A stretch of 64,000 nucleotides of DNA from Areca catechu (GCA_021397845.1 CM038043.1:26969501-27033500), one strand, 5' to 3'. Positions 23,387 to 36,874 are shown, counted from the first letter of the stretch. Made by a program: numbers and translations. The notes: generated by a model from the letters alone, not told the origin.

Positions 23387-24192
23387 TGCTAGAAAAATTT
23401 TCATAAAGAATACAAATTTTTATGTCCAAGATCATAATTTTATTATTGATACCACAAAAAAAAAGAAAAGATAATATAATAAAAGATAATTTAATAGGGC
23501 ATACAACGAAAAAAATAATCACGGCAAGATAAGAACTCATACTTTCAATTCTATATAATTTCTCTCAACAAAAAATCCCGAATCTCTTACAAAGTTCTCA
23601 ATTCTCAAGTAGACCCTCTAACTCTACAAACTTTCTCTATCGTTACCATCCTTTTTGTGATCCTCACACCTCTCTAGCTCTTTGTTCCTCTTTTTATAGA
23701 CTCTGGGGTGTTTTCCTGTCGAAAAGCACTTCGACAGAAGATCAGAGATTTAATCCATGTCAAAAAAGACTTCCTATTCCTCGTAGAAATAGTGTTTGAC
23801 CCATAGAATAGTCCTGATCATCCGATCATCAATCATATGAGATCCCACTGGATTAGGTCCCAATTAGTGTCAGAATCGCCTCATGGCCATTGGATCTTCT
23901 TTGAATCTCATGCCATTGTCAGAACGCGCAAAAGATGCATGTAGACCATGATAATGGACCCAAAAACCCCCGGTAGACCATGTCAACCTCTCATGGACCG
24001 TGCTTGCATCATGGATTGTGTGTGGACCACGGTCATTGGGCTGCTCACCTGCCTCGACCGTGCCTGCACTTCCACACGTATGGGTGTGGGTTGCGCGCAC
24101 CACCTGGGTCACACATTATGGGCTTGCTAGCCTTCATCGGGTTGTGTTTAGGTTAGTTATGGTTGGGCTTCTCGTAGGCCAGGCTTGAGGCG
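23387..24192 (-). repeat. 3' LTR of C2
   Basis: Aligns along its length to 25793-26636. The sites 'agaatacaaat' near 23407 and 'gcttctcgtaggcc' near 24168 have counterparts near 25812 and 26611. It begins TGCTAG on the plus strand where the other copy has TGTTAA. Confidence 0.8.
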
Positions 24193-24479
24193 TAGCCTAC
24201 CAACCTCCACCTCGATAGATGTCCGATCTCCACCTAATTTTTGAGAGCTCTAGAAGGATCTCACCCCTATGACCTTGAACAAATGCCTGCAACTTATGGA
24301 TGGGCAAATATGAGAGTCGAGTCAGGTCGCTTGATTCTATCTCTATCGTATACTATATTCATCTTGACTTGAGACCTGCTTGGAAAAACCTTATGAGGTA
24401 ATAAGAATTTCACCATGTGATGTCACCTGTTGTCCTCTCAATTCTCTCGTTTCATGCTCGATCCGCATGCTTTCAAAAC

Positions 24480-25735
24480 TTCACCTCGTATTGGACTCTA
24501 TCTATATCAGGAACTCCACCTCATACTTGATTCCTTGTTAAGAGATCCTTTACACTTCTTCCCTTTTAAGATAACCTTACTACCATGGATAACCTTCAGA
24601 ATTCCATCGCCGTCTCTCTATATATAGCCATTTGAATCTAGTTTACTTAGTAAGATTAGATTCTTGCAGAAGCTAGGTATGTATCAGACCTTGCATAGTT
24701 TCCTTGATGTTCCATCATGAAGCTTTAACCTGATTGTCCCTTTATCCTTGATTGCATAGCTCGATCCATCTAGTAGGTGGACAATACCATCTCTACTTTC
24801 TAGAAAGTCTAATAGTTTTTCTCTGCAATATACATGATAGGGACATATAAAATCTAGAATCTGCTATTAGGAAAAAGAAGATATCTCATCGAATACTATA
24901 AGTGCATCACTGTATTCGTTGCTATTGCTACCATTGGTCACCGCCATAGTAGCTTTTATCCAATTCTTGAATTATGGATAATCTTTGACATGATACCCCA
25001 ACTCATCACATCTGTAATACTTGATCTTGCTGGTGTCCTTCGACTTAGACCTGGATCGCCCGTTATGCGATCCTCGACTACTTCGTCCTCTATCACCAGT
25101 TCCTTCAAAGATTACCAATATTGAGTTTCCACCTAAACTTGAAGCTTGATTCTCTTTTCCGAGAATCTCATTCTAAAAAAATGCTAAAATGACTTTCTCC
25201 ATCTTAATGGTGCTCCTTCACTAGAAAAGCAGTTATCAAGAACTTAAAGGAGTGTAGAAGTGATGATAGCAAGACCAACGTCCTAGTCTTCTCTTTAACC
25301 TTCTTACCTATACTAAGAAGATTAGTGAGAATCCTTTGAAAGTTACTCAGATGCTCCTACATGTTCTGTCCTTTGCTCATTCGTAGTTGATAAAATTGTT
25401 TCAAAAAAAAGAGCACGTTTATGAGAGACTTTACCATGCACAACTCGAACTTTGTCCATAGCATCATCAGGAAAGTTTCACTCAGTATATAGATCACCAC
25501 ATGATTCATCAAATACAAACATATCATACTCACTGTCTATATCTGGAGCTGTTTTCAATATTTTTCCTTCATGGTGGCCAACCTCTCCCATATATAAGAG
25601 TCTCGATCAATCTCTATTAGATGAGCATGTTTTTCATCCTTGCTTGCTAAAGAAAGAAATTACTCTTTCCATCGAACCGTTGATGTCAACTTTGATTATA
25701 CTTATCATTTTTATCTTTTTCAATCTCGATTAACA
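24480..25735 (-). pseudogene. gag: C2 gag-protease fragment
   Basis: Read downward from about 25735, gag signatures match C1: the F-x-G-K-x-N-F block near 25670, a capsid-like middle, and a zinc knuckle decayed to Tyr-Tyr-x-Cys at about 25020. A protease remnant reads Ile-Leu-Asp-Phe near 24850. A gag-pre-integrase tail near 24650-24800 includes 'YIPSF' and 'LLSKLDSNGY'-type words. The frame then stops being recognisable. Many stops and frameshifts. Confidence 0.75.
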
Positions 25736-25792
25736 TAGACAATCTAGGACTCTATACTAGTTATTGTAGTACCAACTATACTGATACCACTT

Positions 25793-26636
25793 GTTAAGAA
25801 TCTCTTATATAGAATACATATTTCCATGCCCAAGATCACGATATTGTTGTTGATGCTATAAGAGAAGAAGGAAGAGAAAATAAAATAAAAGATAATTTAA
25901 TAGAGCATGTAAGACTTTACTATGACAAAAATAATTACTTATAAGATAATAACTCGTACTCTCAATCTTGTACAGTTTTCTTAACAAGAAATTTTAAATT
26001 TCTTACAAAGCTCTCAACTTTTAAGGAGACCCTCTAGCTCCTATAGACTTTTTTACCACTACCACCTCTCTTGGAAGCCCTTTAGAACCTCACACCTTTC
26101 AGTCTCTTTGTCTCTCTTTTTATAGACTCAAGGGCATCTCTCTATTGAAAAGGACTTTGATAGAAATCCAGAGGTTCAATCCATGTCAAAAAAGGCTTCC
26201 TATTCCTCTTAAAAATGTGTTTAACTCATAAAATAGTCCTGGCCATCTGATCGCAGTCAATCATGTGAGATCTCGCTGGACCAGGTCTCAAATAGCATCA
26301 AAATCATCTTATAGCCATCGGATCTTTGTCTGGATTGCACGCCACCATGGATCATGCAAAAGATGCATTTAGATCATGAAAATAGACCAAGAAATTTTTT
26401 ATAGACCGCATCAACCTTCCATGGATTGCACTTATGTCATGGATCGTGTGTGGACCACGATTGCTGGGCCATGCTTGTGCTCCTATGTGCATGGGTTTGG
26501 GCTGTGTGCTTGCTTGGGCCACGTGCACTGCGGGCTCGTGGCCATGCAAGCCTACCTCCATGCAAGCTTGTGAGCCATCTTCAAGCTGCGTCTAGGTCTA
26601 CTGTAGCTAGGCTTCTCATGGGCCAGGCTCGAGGCA
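25793..26636 (-). repeat. 5' LTR of C2
   Basis: TG...CA ends on the plus strand (TGTTAAGAATC ... GAGGCA), 844 bp, adjacent to the primer site. Homologous to 23387-24192 and, more distantly, to the C1 LTRs. Confidence 0.8.
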
Positions 26637-27607
26637 TATCCAAATAAATGAAAGTTTAAAGGTTTTCGAAGTGACAAGGACTATCAAATAATAGAAGTCA
26701 TATGATGATTAGGATCTACAAGGATGCATGATTTAGTATAAATGTAGAGCAACTTACGAGAAAAAAAATTATTTTAAGAAGTGGAATCTAAACTTAGGGT
26801 TGGAGTTAGAACTCCAAGGATAGACATTAATAGAAAGAGATTTTAGACTATTTGAAACCAACTATATCGACTGCATACATTCAATCAGTTTTAGATTAAT
26901 CCATCTAATTTTAAAACTTTGGGCTTTATATCTTTAGAACTAATTATTTTATATAGTAATGGTCAAAGACTCTCCTCTTGCTCCTTTTATCTTTCAAAAT
27001 TATCATTATTTATGAAAAATATTAACTTTGTATAATATCAAAAAATATAAAAATATAATTACTGCTTCTTATATAAAAAATATCTATATTCATTTTGTCA
27101 TTGGCCGCTTTGCAAATTTTTTCTCAAATTAACAAATATGCCTTACCAAAACATTTCTTAGATAGAAAACTTTTTCTTTGAAATAAAAAAATTTACAATT
27201 ATCACTTCATGAGTCAAGAATTTAATATTGCATAGTATTTTCTCAAAAAACTTATACAATTTTTTTTTAAAAAATACTTCAATAAAACATTATATAGCAA
27301 GCAATAGATTCTAGAAGTTTAGGTGCATGATTTGGCTTTCAATATGGTAGATCTTATGCTTGGACCCTATCTACTTGTCAATAGTGGCCAAAGTGTCCAT
27401 ATTAGATCCAGTGTTCATCTTAGATTATATCAAGGTTAAGAAGAGAAGAAAATCAAAAATATGTTAATGAGATAAGAATAATTTTTTTTATATATATAAT
27501 TTTGAATTGATCTTATAAAGGTTGTTTCATTATTGGATGAACTCATTATAACCCTCTTTCGAGAAGATTATTTACTCAATGCTCTACTTTTCTTTCTCTT
27601 TCCCTTC
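26637..27607. other. AT-rich intergenic DNA
   Basis: No gene or element end seen. The last part (about 27530-27607) already resembles the junction sequence between tandem-array units ('ctcaatgctctac'). Confidence 0.4.
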
Positions 27608-28790
27608 CATATTGGTGTTGCAGCAATGCTCTTTATTATCTCAGGATTTAAGCAATCAATTAGTTAAGAATTAGAAATAAAATAAAATTTAGAGTACTTG
27701 GATCATAAGATAAAAATATAGGTTAATTATACTTTTGGTCCTTCAAGTTTAGGTTAGGCTTTTAATAAGTCCCTAAATTTCAAGAAGCTGAAAGTTAGTT
27801 TTTTTTTTTTTTTCAAATCTTTTAATGTGTTCCTTTTTCCATATTTTCTTGAGGAGAAAATGTCTATTTAAGGTCCTGCACAATATATTTAATACTTCTC
27901 GGGCAGCCATTAAGTTTTAAAATATAAAATAATAAGAAACAAGCCTACTAGCTACTAGTTGGGTATTGTGATTTCTAATTATAAAGCATTCTGTTACCTT
28001 TTTTTTTGTAATAGTTCTATCAAAGTTATTTAAGGAGTCCAAGAGGTGGGGAAAGCCATTGAACAAATCTTTTTAATACTAGATTCAAAGATCTACAAAT
28101 AAAACCTCCTTAGCTCCCTATTTAAATCCTATTATAGGTTTGTCTTATAGCAAAAACCTCATGAATCAAATAAAATAGAATATATCTTATCAATTGGATA
28201 GGGAATAATGTTTTATTTTAAAATAACCTTTCATTTCTTGCTATCTACAAATATCATGTTAAACAAGATATTTTAAATTTTACTTTTTTTTCTGCATAGG
28301 TATATACCATTGAGTTTAATAATACCAGTAAAGAATGCGTTGATCTGTTGCTACCATTGCTTGACAATTGCTAGTAATATCTTGTAAAGGAATAAATAAT
28401 AAATTTATAAAGATAATATTTTCAAGATAACTAATGTCACATAAGCCTCCAATAAAATATTTTAATCCTCATAGGCACTTGCAATTTTCAAATCCATCTT
28501 CAATACATTGTATTATCTTTATAATCTAATAAAATTATTGTATTATGTAGTTATGTGATAGAAATATGTATAAGCTTGTTTGCAGTCTATCATAATTGAT
28601 CAGCCTACTGACCTATAAAAATATATAAAATGCTCATGTGGATCATCATATCAATTAAAAATATAGTAGATAACTTATCTAAGTTCCAAGTTCTACATAA
28701 TTTATGAATTTAGGTACTTGGGCATTTGATAGATCTACATATATACTGATATATATTTCACTTGATACTCCACTTTTCTTCCTCCTCTCC
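27608..28790 (-). repeat. Tandem-array unit 1 (about 1.2 kb) with RNase H remnant
   Basis: Starts at the landmark 'catattggtgttgcag' and ends where that landmark recurs at 28791. On the minus strand, near 28090-27900, a decayed RNase H (RVT_3-like) reading is visible: W-x-x-P-P-L-G-x-L-K, then F-I-I-R. Coding sense is lost through stops. The 'ggttaattat...ttttggtcc' block near 27720 is shared by all units. Confidence 0.7.
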
Positions 28791-28845
28791 TATATTGGTG
28801 TTGCAGTAAAGTTCTTTATTATTTTAAGATTTGAAAAATAAATTA
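28791..28845 (-). repeat. Tandem-array unit 2, left piece
   Basis: Begins with the landmark and is cut at 28845 by SIRE-2. The unit resumes at 41833. Confidence 0.75.
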
Positions 28846-30455
28846 TGTTGGCTTTGGCCCTTGATTTTGATGATTAAAAAACATTAAGTATATGTAAGTA
28901 CTAATGTTTCAATTGGAGTTATGAATTCTAGATCACAAGTACATCAAATTCTTCATTCAAGAGTATCAAAGTTATGGATATCAAAGCAAGATGAATTTCA
29001 ATGTTCAAGAGGTCTTCTTACCTTGGAATGCCATGAAAATGATCACTTTGGCCTTTATAGAGAAGAAACTGGAAGTCTAATGGACAAAATTTGAGAATTT
29101 TGGAGTTTGGCACACTTTTTGGAAATGGCACAGATCAAGTGTCAACCTAAGTGTCGACTCATGGAGCAAGTGTTGACACTTCTGAAGACTGGCACACAGA
29201 GTTTCAGTTGGCATGCCAAGTGTCGACTCAAGTGTCGACCTAAGTGTAGACTCACAAGAATCAAGTATTAACTCACAGATCGACTGAAGTTCTGAGAACA
29301 GAAATGAATAGAACATCATTTTTTGGACTCAAATGAAGTGTTGACTCACAAGAACTAAGTATCAACTCACAAGGTTTAAGATCGACTCACAGATTAACTC
29401 AAGGCCTGAGATAATAAATGAACAGAATAATGCCATTCCATAGACTTTTTGCCCAGTGCTAACCCAAATATCGACTCACAGTTTCAAGTGTCGACTCACA
29501 GGTCAACTCATAGCTTGAGACTAGAAGTGAAGTAGAATGCTAGAAACTCAAAATTTATACCTGGTGTTGATCTAAGTGTCGACTCATAGGTTGACTCACA
29601 GCTTCTAACAACAGTAACGGCTATATTTTTTTAAGTTCTGAATTTGCTAAATGGCTCCAAATGGCTAGTTTTTTCACTCTAACAGTTCCAATGATATTTT
29701 GAAGGTTTTTGGGCTATTTATCAGTCACCAAATTTATTGAAGCGAATAAGAGAAAAAGTAAGATACGAGAGACAAAGATCATCTTTTGAGCAAAGCTTTT
29801 GAAAAGACTTGAGTAAGCCTTAAAGGAGATTTCACCTAAAAAGCCTTTATTTGTGCTGTTGAAACTTCAAATCATATTCCAAAAGTGTGCATTGAAGAGC
29901 ATCCAAGGAGAAGACAACTCAAGCATTTAAAAAGAGCTTCAACGATATTTATTTCTACTCTTTTGAGGGTTTTTTTTGTGCTTATTACTATATACTTGAC
30001 TTTAATTATTGTAACTAGTTTCAAGGCTATTGAAACTAGGTGTTAGACCCTTCCAAGCCATGAATTGGAATTCAAGCCTAGGTTTTGCTTGAGAGAAAGG
30101 TTGTTGGTGAGCCTAAGTGACAAAACCAACTAAGAATTTTAACTTGTGAGCTCGGAAAATAAGTTGGCTATAATCTTGGTGATTATAGTAAAAATACCCA
30201 AGAAAAAACTTGGAAAGTGGATGTAGGTGCTTGAAGTGCACCGAACCATTATACATCTTAGTGTTTGTGATTGTTTGCTCTTCCTTATTATTTGTTTTGA
30301 TTTACTCTACATTTACTTTACTATTTTGCTGCATATCATTATTGAGCACAATCACATTATTACACAAGAACTTTAGTTCAGCACATACTTACTTAAGTTT
30401 AAATTTTTTAAAAACATAATTCACCCCCCCTCTTGGGTTACTACATTGGGCAACA
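28846..30455 (+). repeat. 5' LTR of SIRE-2
   Basis: TGTTGGCTTT ... GGGCAACA, 1610 bp, homologous to 40188-41827. About a dozen GTGTCGACTCA-like copies lie at about 29135-29600. Confidence 0.92.
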
Positions 30456-30457
30456 AG

Positions 30458-30469
30458 TGGTATCAGAGC
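30458..30469 (+). promoter_or_regulatory. Primer binding site of SIRE-2
   Basis: TGGTATCAGAGC, perfectly complementary to the 3' end of initiator tRNA-Met, two bases after the LTR. Confidence 0.93.
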
Positions 30470-30514
30470 TTGGTACTTAGTGTTTAGATCTCACGATCTT
30501 GAGTCAAAGATTTA

Positions 30515-32220
30515 ATGGCAGCCCAAATCGGTGTTGGCATTGTAGAAGGTCAAGCCTCAAACCATCCCCCGCTGTTTAATGATATAAATTACACCTATTG
30601 AAAGACACGTGCATATACATTAAAGCTATAGATTGTAATATTTGGAAAACTATAATTAAAAGCCCTCATCAGCACACTATCTCGGTTAAATGGCATTCCC
30701 ATCCTAAGTTAGAAGAAGATTGGGATGAGAATGACATTAAGCAAGCTGAGCTTAATGCTAAGATTATGACTTTATTACTTTGTGTACTAGATCCTAGTGA
30801 GTTTAATAGAATATCTAACTGTACCTCTACCAAAAAAATTTAGGATACACTTGAAGTTATCCATGAGGGTGCACATCAAGTAAAGACCACCAAAGTTAAT
30901 ATGCTCATTCATACATATGAGATGTTTAGGATGGAATCAAATGAAACTATTAGTGAAATGTATACTAGATTCACTAATATTGTTAATGGCATGAGGAGTT
31001 TGAAAAAAGTTATTTCTAATGCTGAACTTGTTAACAAAATTCTCAGGTCTCTTCCATCCTCTTGGGATCTAAAAGTCACTGCCATTGAAGAAGCTAAGGA
31101 TGTCAACATTCTTCCACTTGAGTTGCTCTTGGGTTCACTGATGGCATATGAGCTATCCTTAAAGAAAAAGGTGATGGACAATGAGAAGAAAAAGAAGATT
31201 ATTGCATTCAAGTCCACAACCAAGGAGGAATCTATTGATGATTCAGATGAGGAAGACGAAACCGCTCTCATCTCAAGAAAATTTAAAAAAATTATGATGA
31301 AGAAGAGGTTCAACTACAAGAAGAAGCCTCAAAGAGGAGAGCCCAATAAGGAGAAAGAAAAAGAAAAGGAAAGGGAGTAACCAATATGTTTTGAATGTAA
31401 GAAGCCAGGACATTACAAAATGGATTGCCTCACTCTCAAAAAAGGCAAAAAAAATTTAAAAAGAAAGCGATGATGGCAACGTGGAGTAAAAGTGAAGATT
31501 CAAGCTCTGATGAAGAGCAGCAAGAAGTGGCCAACATCTGCTTCATGGTAAATGATGATGAGATAGGGTCTGAAACTAAGAATGAATTTACATTTGAAGA
31601 ATTACGTGATATTTTTGATGAGCTTGTTGTAGAATATCAAAAACTAAAAATGAAAAACAAAAAATTAAGAAAGCAAAATTTGGATTTATCTAAAACAAAT
31701 AATAAGTTTTTGATAGATAATGATAGTTTACTACAAGAAAACAAAAATTTATATGATCAAATTACTCTTTTGTAAAATGAAAAGGAAAAAATTTTTGAAA
31801 GAAAAATATTTTTTTGAAAAAGGATAGAGTTTTTGCAACAAATAAAAAACTTAACAAACAAAAGAAAGAACTTTTGCAAGAAAACAAGAAATGAAAAGAA
31901 GAACTTGAAAAATTAAAACCATTTGTTAAGAAATTTACCTATAGTTCTAAAAAACTAAACTTGCTTTTAAATAGTTAAAGAGCAGTTTTCAATAAAGTAG
32001 GATTAGATTTTAAACCTAAAAAATAATAGAAATATTTTAAAAAATATTTTGTACATGCATCCTCTAGCATTATTTGTTATGCTTGTGATAAATTAGGACA
32101 TAATTCATATTTATATGATAAAAGAAAATTGAATAATGTTAGAAAAGTTTGGGTTCCAAAAGGAACTATTTCAACTAATCCTAAAGAACCCAAGATGACT
32201 TGGGTACCTAAAGTCTCCAC
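30515..32220 (+). pseudogene. gag: SIRE-2 gag, broken
   Basis: ATG at 30515. A frameshift follows near 30597, then one frame from 30598 to 31380 with TAG at 30841 and TAA at 31378. The capsid-like region matches SIRE-1 gag throughout, including 'LPLELLLGSL'. An intact CCHC knuckle lies just after the 31378 stop (about 31387-31428). The coiled-coil region follows (31425-31775, ended by TAA at 31774). The second knuckle near 32069-32110 keeps Cys-x2-Cys-x4-His but its last Cys is Tyr. Confidence 0.86.
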
Positions 32221-32237
32221 CTGATTTGATTTTGTAG

Positions 32238-35200
32238 GTGTGTCTTGCAACCAAGGACAAAAGAAGATTGTGGTACCTTGATGGCCGTTGCTCAAGATAC
32301 ATGACTAGAGATGTAAGGCAATTCTCATCTCTAGAAGCTTTAAATGGTAGAAACGTGATATTTGGTGATAATGAAAAGGACAAAATTGTCGATATCGGTA
32401 AAGTCCATATCATCCCCTCTATTTATGTTGATAATATTTTATTTGTTGATGGTTTGAAACATAATTTGCTTAATATAAGTTAATTTTATGATAAAGGATT
32501 TATAAGTGGTTTTTGAATCTTCTATGTATATTGTATCTAGTCTAGATGACAATGGCATTAAGTTTATTGGTTATAGACATGGAAACATTTACATGGTTGA
32601 TCTTGATGATCTACCTATGCAAAATGGTCAATGCCTAATAGCAATGGAAGCCAAGATCAATGAAACTAGTTGGCTTTAGCATCGTAGACTAGGGCATGCT
32701 AGTATGCATTTGCTTTCAAAATTAAATAAAAAGAATTTCACAAAAGATTTGCCAAAACTTGCTTTTGAAAAAGATAAGATTTGTAGTGCATGTCAACTTG
32801 GAAAACAAACAAAATCTTCTTTCAAACCAAAATAAGTAGTCTCTATAACTAGATCCTTAGAATTACTTTATATGGACCTCTTTGGACCTAGTAGAATAAC
32901 TAGTTTGGGAGGCAAGAAGTATGATCTAATAATTGTAGATGATTTCTCTCGTTTTACATGGGTGATGTTTTGGGCTCACAAAGATGAAATATTTTCTGCA
33001 TTCATTAAGTTTCACAAGAAAGTTTCAAATGAAAAAGGTGTTTCAATTGTATCTTTACGTAGTGATCATGGTCATGATTTTAGAATATTTTATAATAAAA
33101 ATAATATTCATCATAATTTTTTTGTACTTAAGACACCTCAACAAAATGGGATAGTAGAAAGAAAGAATAGGACATTAGAAGAAATGGCATGCACAATGCT
33201 TTGTAAAAATGATTTACTTAAATATTTTTGGATCGAAGCCATAAATACTGCATGCTATGTCTTAAATCATGTTTTAATCTGATCGATTTTGAAGAAAATA
33301 CCTTGTGAGCTTTAGAAAGGTAAAAAATCTACTATTAAGTATTTTCGTGTTTTTAGATATCGTTGTTTTATTCTAAACAATGGCAAAGACAATTTAAGTA
33401 AATTTGATGCCAAGTCAGATGAGGATATCTTTTTAGGATACTCTACTTCTAGCAAGGTATACAGGATCTTCAATAGAAGAACACTTCTTGTTGAAGAATC
33501 TATCCATATTATTTTTGATGAGACTAACGAAAAATCTTCTAGAAAAGAAGATGTTCTTGATGATGAAACAGGTATCTAAAAGATTGAAAAAATGACCATC
33601 AATGAAGGACCTTCCAAGGAGCAAGAAGGTGATCAAGACAATGAAGAAAAACAAGTACAAGAAGTTGGAGCTTCATCAACACCCATGCCATTATCTAAAG
33701 AATGGAGCTATGCCCATGGACACCCTAAAGAACTTATTATTGGTGATCCATCTAAAGGAATAAGTACCCGTTCCTCTCTAAGAAATAGTTATGATTATTT
33801 AGCTTTTGTATCTCAAGTAGAACCAAAATCTATTGAAGAAGCTGAAAAAGATTCAAATTGGATTAATGCTATGCAAGATGAATTAAATCAATTCAAAAGA
33901 AATAAAGTTTGGACCTTAGTTGAAAGACTATATAATATTTCAATAATAGGAACAAAATAGGTTTTCAGAAATAAACTTGATAAAAATGGAGTAGTAATAA
34001 GAAATAAAGCTAGACTAGTAGAAAAAGGTTATAATCAAGAAAAAGGTATTGATTTTGATAAAACATTTGCTCTTGTTGCTAGATTAGAAGCAATTAGATT
34101 ATTACTTGCTTTTGCTTGTTATATGGATTTTAAATTATTTCAAATGGATGTCAAAAGTGGCTTTTTAAATATTTTATTGAAGAAAAAGTGTATGTTGAAC
34201 AGTTTTCAGGTTTTGAAAATCATGAATGCCCTAATCATGTTTTTAAACTTCACAAGGCTTTGTATGATTTAAAATAAGCTCCAAGAACTTGGTATGATAG
34301 ATTAAGTAAATTTCTACTTGAAAATAAGTTTTCTAGAGGCAATGTTGACACTACACTATTTTTGAAAAAGAAAAATGATTTCTTATTAGTAAAGTTTATG
34401 TTGATGATATTATTTTTGGTGCTACTAATGAAACACTTTGTCAAGAGTTTGCCAAGCTTATACAGGGAGAGTTCGAGATGAGCATGATGGGAGAGCTAAA
34501 CTTTTTTTTCGGACTCCAGATCAAGCAAACTAAAGAAGAGATCTTCATCAACCAAGCTAAGTATCCAAAGAAAATCTTAAAGAAATTTGGGATGGAGGCA
34601 ACCAAGCCATTAGATACTCCCATGAGCTATTCTTGCAAACTTGATAAAGATGAATCGGATAACAATATTGATCAAAAATTGTATAGAGGTATCATTGGTT
34701 CATTGTTATACTTAACTGCAAGTAGGCCAGATATTATGTTCAGTGTATGTATGTGTGCTAGATATTAGTCTTCTCCTAAAGAATCTCATTTATTGATTGT
34801 TAAGCACATACGTAGATATATGTCTGGTACAATTGATATTGGACTATGGTGCTCTAGAGATTCATCAATTGAGTTAATTGTTTATTATGATGCTGACTTT
34901 GCTGGATGTAAATTAGATAGAAAAGTACTAGTAGAACTTATCAATTTCTTGGAGTTAATTTGATTCATGGTTTAGCAAGAAACAAAATCCAGTTGCTTTA
35001 TCTACGGTAGAAATCGAATATATAGCAGCTGGAAGTTGTTGTGCTCAAATCTTATAGATCAAACAACAACTCGAAGATTTTGGCATTAAGTTAAATAAAA
35101 CACTCATAAGATATGATAACACAAGTACTATCAATTTAATTAAAAATCCAGTTCAACATTTAAGTAGTAAATATATTGAAATAAGACATCATTTCATAAG

Positions 35201-35290
35201 AAATCATGTACAAAATGGTGGTGTAATGCTTGATTTTGTATGTACTGATAACAATTAGCATATATTTTCTCTAAATCCCTTAGCAAAGAT
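32238..35290 (+). pseudogene. pol: SIRE-2 pol (PR-INT-RT-RH), broken
   Basis: Protease (32238-32483): the Asp-Ser-Gly triad reads Asp-Gly-Arg. Integrase (about 32670-33282): the His/Cys pre-domain is present, and catalytic Asp (32875), Asp (33064) and Glu (33157) are all kept. Only 30 residues separate the last two instead of the usual 35, so five residues are deleted. Reverse transcriptase (about 33760-34800): Tyr-Val-Asp-Asp is intact at 34397-34408 but lies after a frameshift. RNase H (about 34800-35290) is readable in pieces. Stops include 32481, 32677, 33281, 33314, 33958, 34275 and 34766. Confidence 0.9.
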
Positions 35291-35482
35291 AGGTTTTGCA
35301 TGATCAGAAGATAATTAGGCATAATTGACCCCTTTGTTTGAAATCCTTTCAAATTCCTTGTTGAACTCTCTTAGATACTCAAAATCTTTTTAAATATCAT
35401 CTATAATAAATCCTAGACCCCCCTTGATTTTTTGTAAATTTATTGGATTTTATTCTAAATTTTTTTCTATTGTTGACCAAGT

Positions 35483-35557
35483 GTCGACACTTGGAAATTG
35501 CCCAAGTGAGTCGGACTCACCAAAGTGTCAACACTTGAGCAATTTCCAAGTGTTGAC
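35483..35557. repeat. 24-bp inverted repeat between pol and accessory ORF
   Basis: Arms 35483-35506 and 35534-35557 are complementary apart from two mismatches, with a 27-base loop. Each arm carries the GTCGACACTTGG word, the LTR motif of this element. It can form a hairpin in DNA or RNA. Confidence 0.85.
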
Positions 35558-36874
35558 TCATGAACGAATCGATAGTATTTCTAGGGCATCCGAACCTTTG
35601 TTTTTTCATTCTTTTTTTGCATTCCCCTCATCCTTGTGGTCCCCCAACTCTTCCAAACTCCCACAAACAGTGCTCTTTAGATCCTAACCTTCCATTTTTG
35701 GGAAATCTCTCTTCCTTCCCTTCACTTGGTTCGACTTTCCCTCTTTTTCGACCGGTTCTTCATCCGGTTCTCCCTCTTTTCAATCCATTTTTCCTTGCCT
35801 TTGGCCCATTCTTCCTTCCGGTCCATCCCTAGCCGTGTTAGTGAGCATGGGTCCTAGGAAGTAGGTTGCCTTTTGTAAGAAGCAAACCCACTTCCAAAGA
35901 GGAAAAGCAAGCTCGGGCGAGAGGAGATCCAAGGCCCGACATGACCTGGTTGAGCAGGATGAGCAGCCACAGGATTAGCAAGCAGCGACCTGTTCACCCC
36001 CTCAATAGTTATCCCCCGTAGTGAAGAGAGTTATAGGAAAAGTGATCGCATGTGGGAGGAGGATTGACCTCTAGTTCTAGGATTTGGAGATGTTTATCAT
36101 TGAAGATTTACTCAGATCAGCTGGCCTAGTCCCTTTTTGTACCATGAGAGAGAGGTATTACCCACATCTGATGCATGAGTTCTATAGGAGTTTAACTATA
36201 GATGGCATCAGGAGGATAGCATAGGTCCGGGGAGTTGATATTTCGATTACACCAGTGACCATCAGTAGAGTATGAGAGATTCCCTTTCATGGCTTGGCCA
36301 TGAAGATGCATATTGGAGCATGAGAACATTAAAGGAGTATCCACGGTGTCAGCAAATCAGTTATCTCTAGAATATGAGTGCTCCATCATATCATTGCTAG
36401 GATCTTGGTCCCGAAGACAGGCAGATTCAATTTTATCACTGAGCGAGAGTTGGTATTGATGGTCACTTTGAGATAGTAGATGACCATCAATCTTCCTATG
36501 ATTATGGTCCATCAGATAGGTGAGGTAGCCACCCAGCGAAGATTATGCCTGCCCAATGGTATGGGATTGACCAGGATTTTTAGGGAATTTGGTATACCAC
36601 CAGAGGATGAGGCCTCCAAGGAGATTCTCCACACTGATACATATGGAGAGAAATCTCTTCACAGGATGGGCTACAGGAAGATCACTGGCAGATGGATCAG
36701 ACGGGAGTCAGGCCAAGAGCCAGATGAGGAGGACGAACTTAGAGTTGTAGAGGCAGGACCCTCTAGACCTGCATCATAGACGAGTCCCCCCAGACCTGCT
36801 CCTGTTACTGCTTCTGAGTCAGAGCCTGTGACTCCTGCTCCTGCTTCAGCTCCTCAAGACTCTACAGTTACTGA

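Larger units (their letters stand above)
23387..26636 (-). mobile_element. C2: non-autonomous copia element (gag-protease only)
   Basis: Minus-strand element of 3.25 kb. The 5' LTR is 26636-25793, the primer site about 25782-25790 (TGGTATCAG on the minus strand), gag-protease follows, a polypurine tract is at about 24198-24212, and the 3' LTR is 24192-23387. It has the same plan as C1 with no integrase or reverse transcriptase. I could not find a convincing target duplication, so the outer edges may be off or mutated. Confidence 0.8.

Noticed and set aside
23387..26636. A target duplication for C2
   Set aside because: The five bases beside each end (TTATT and TATCC) do not match, so I did not claim one.
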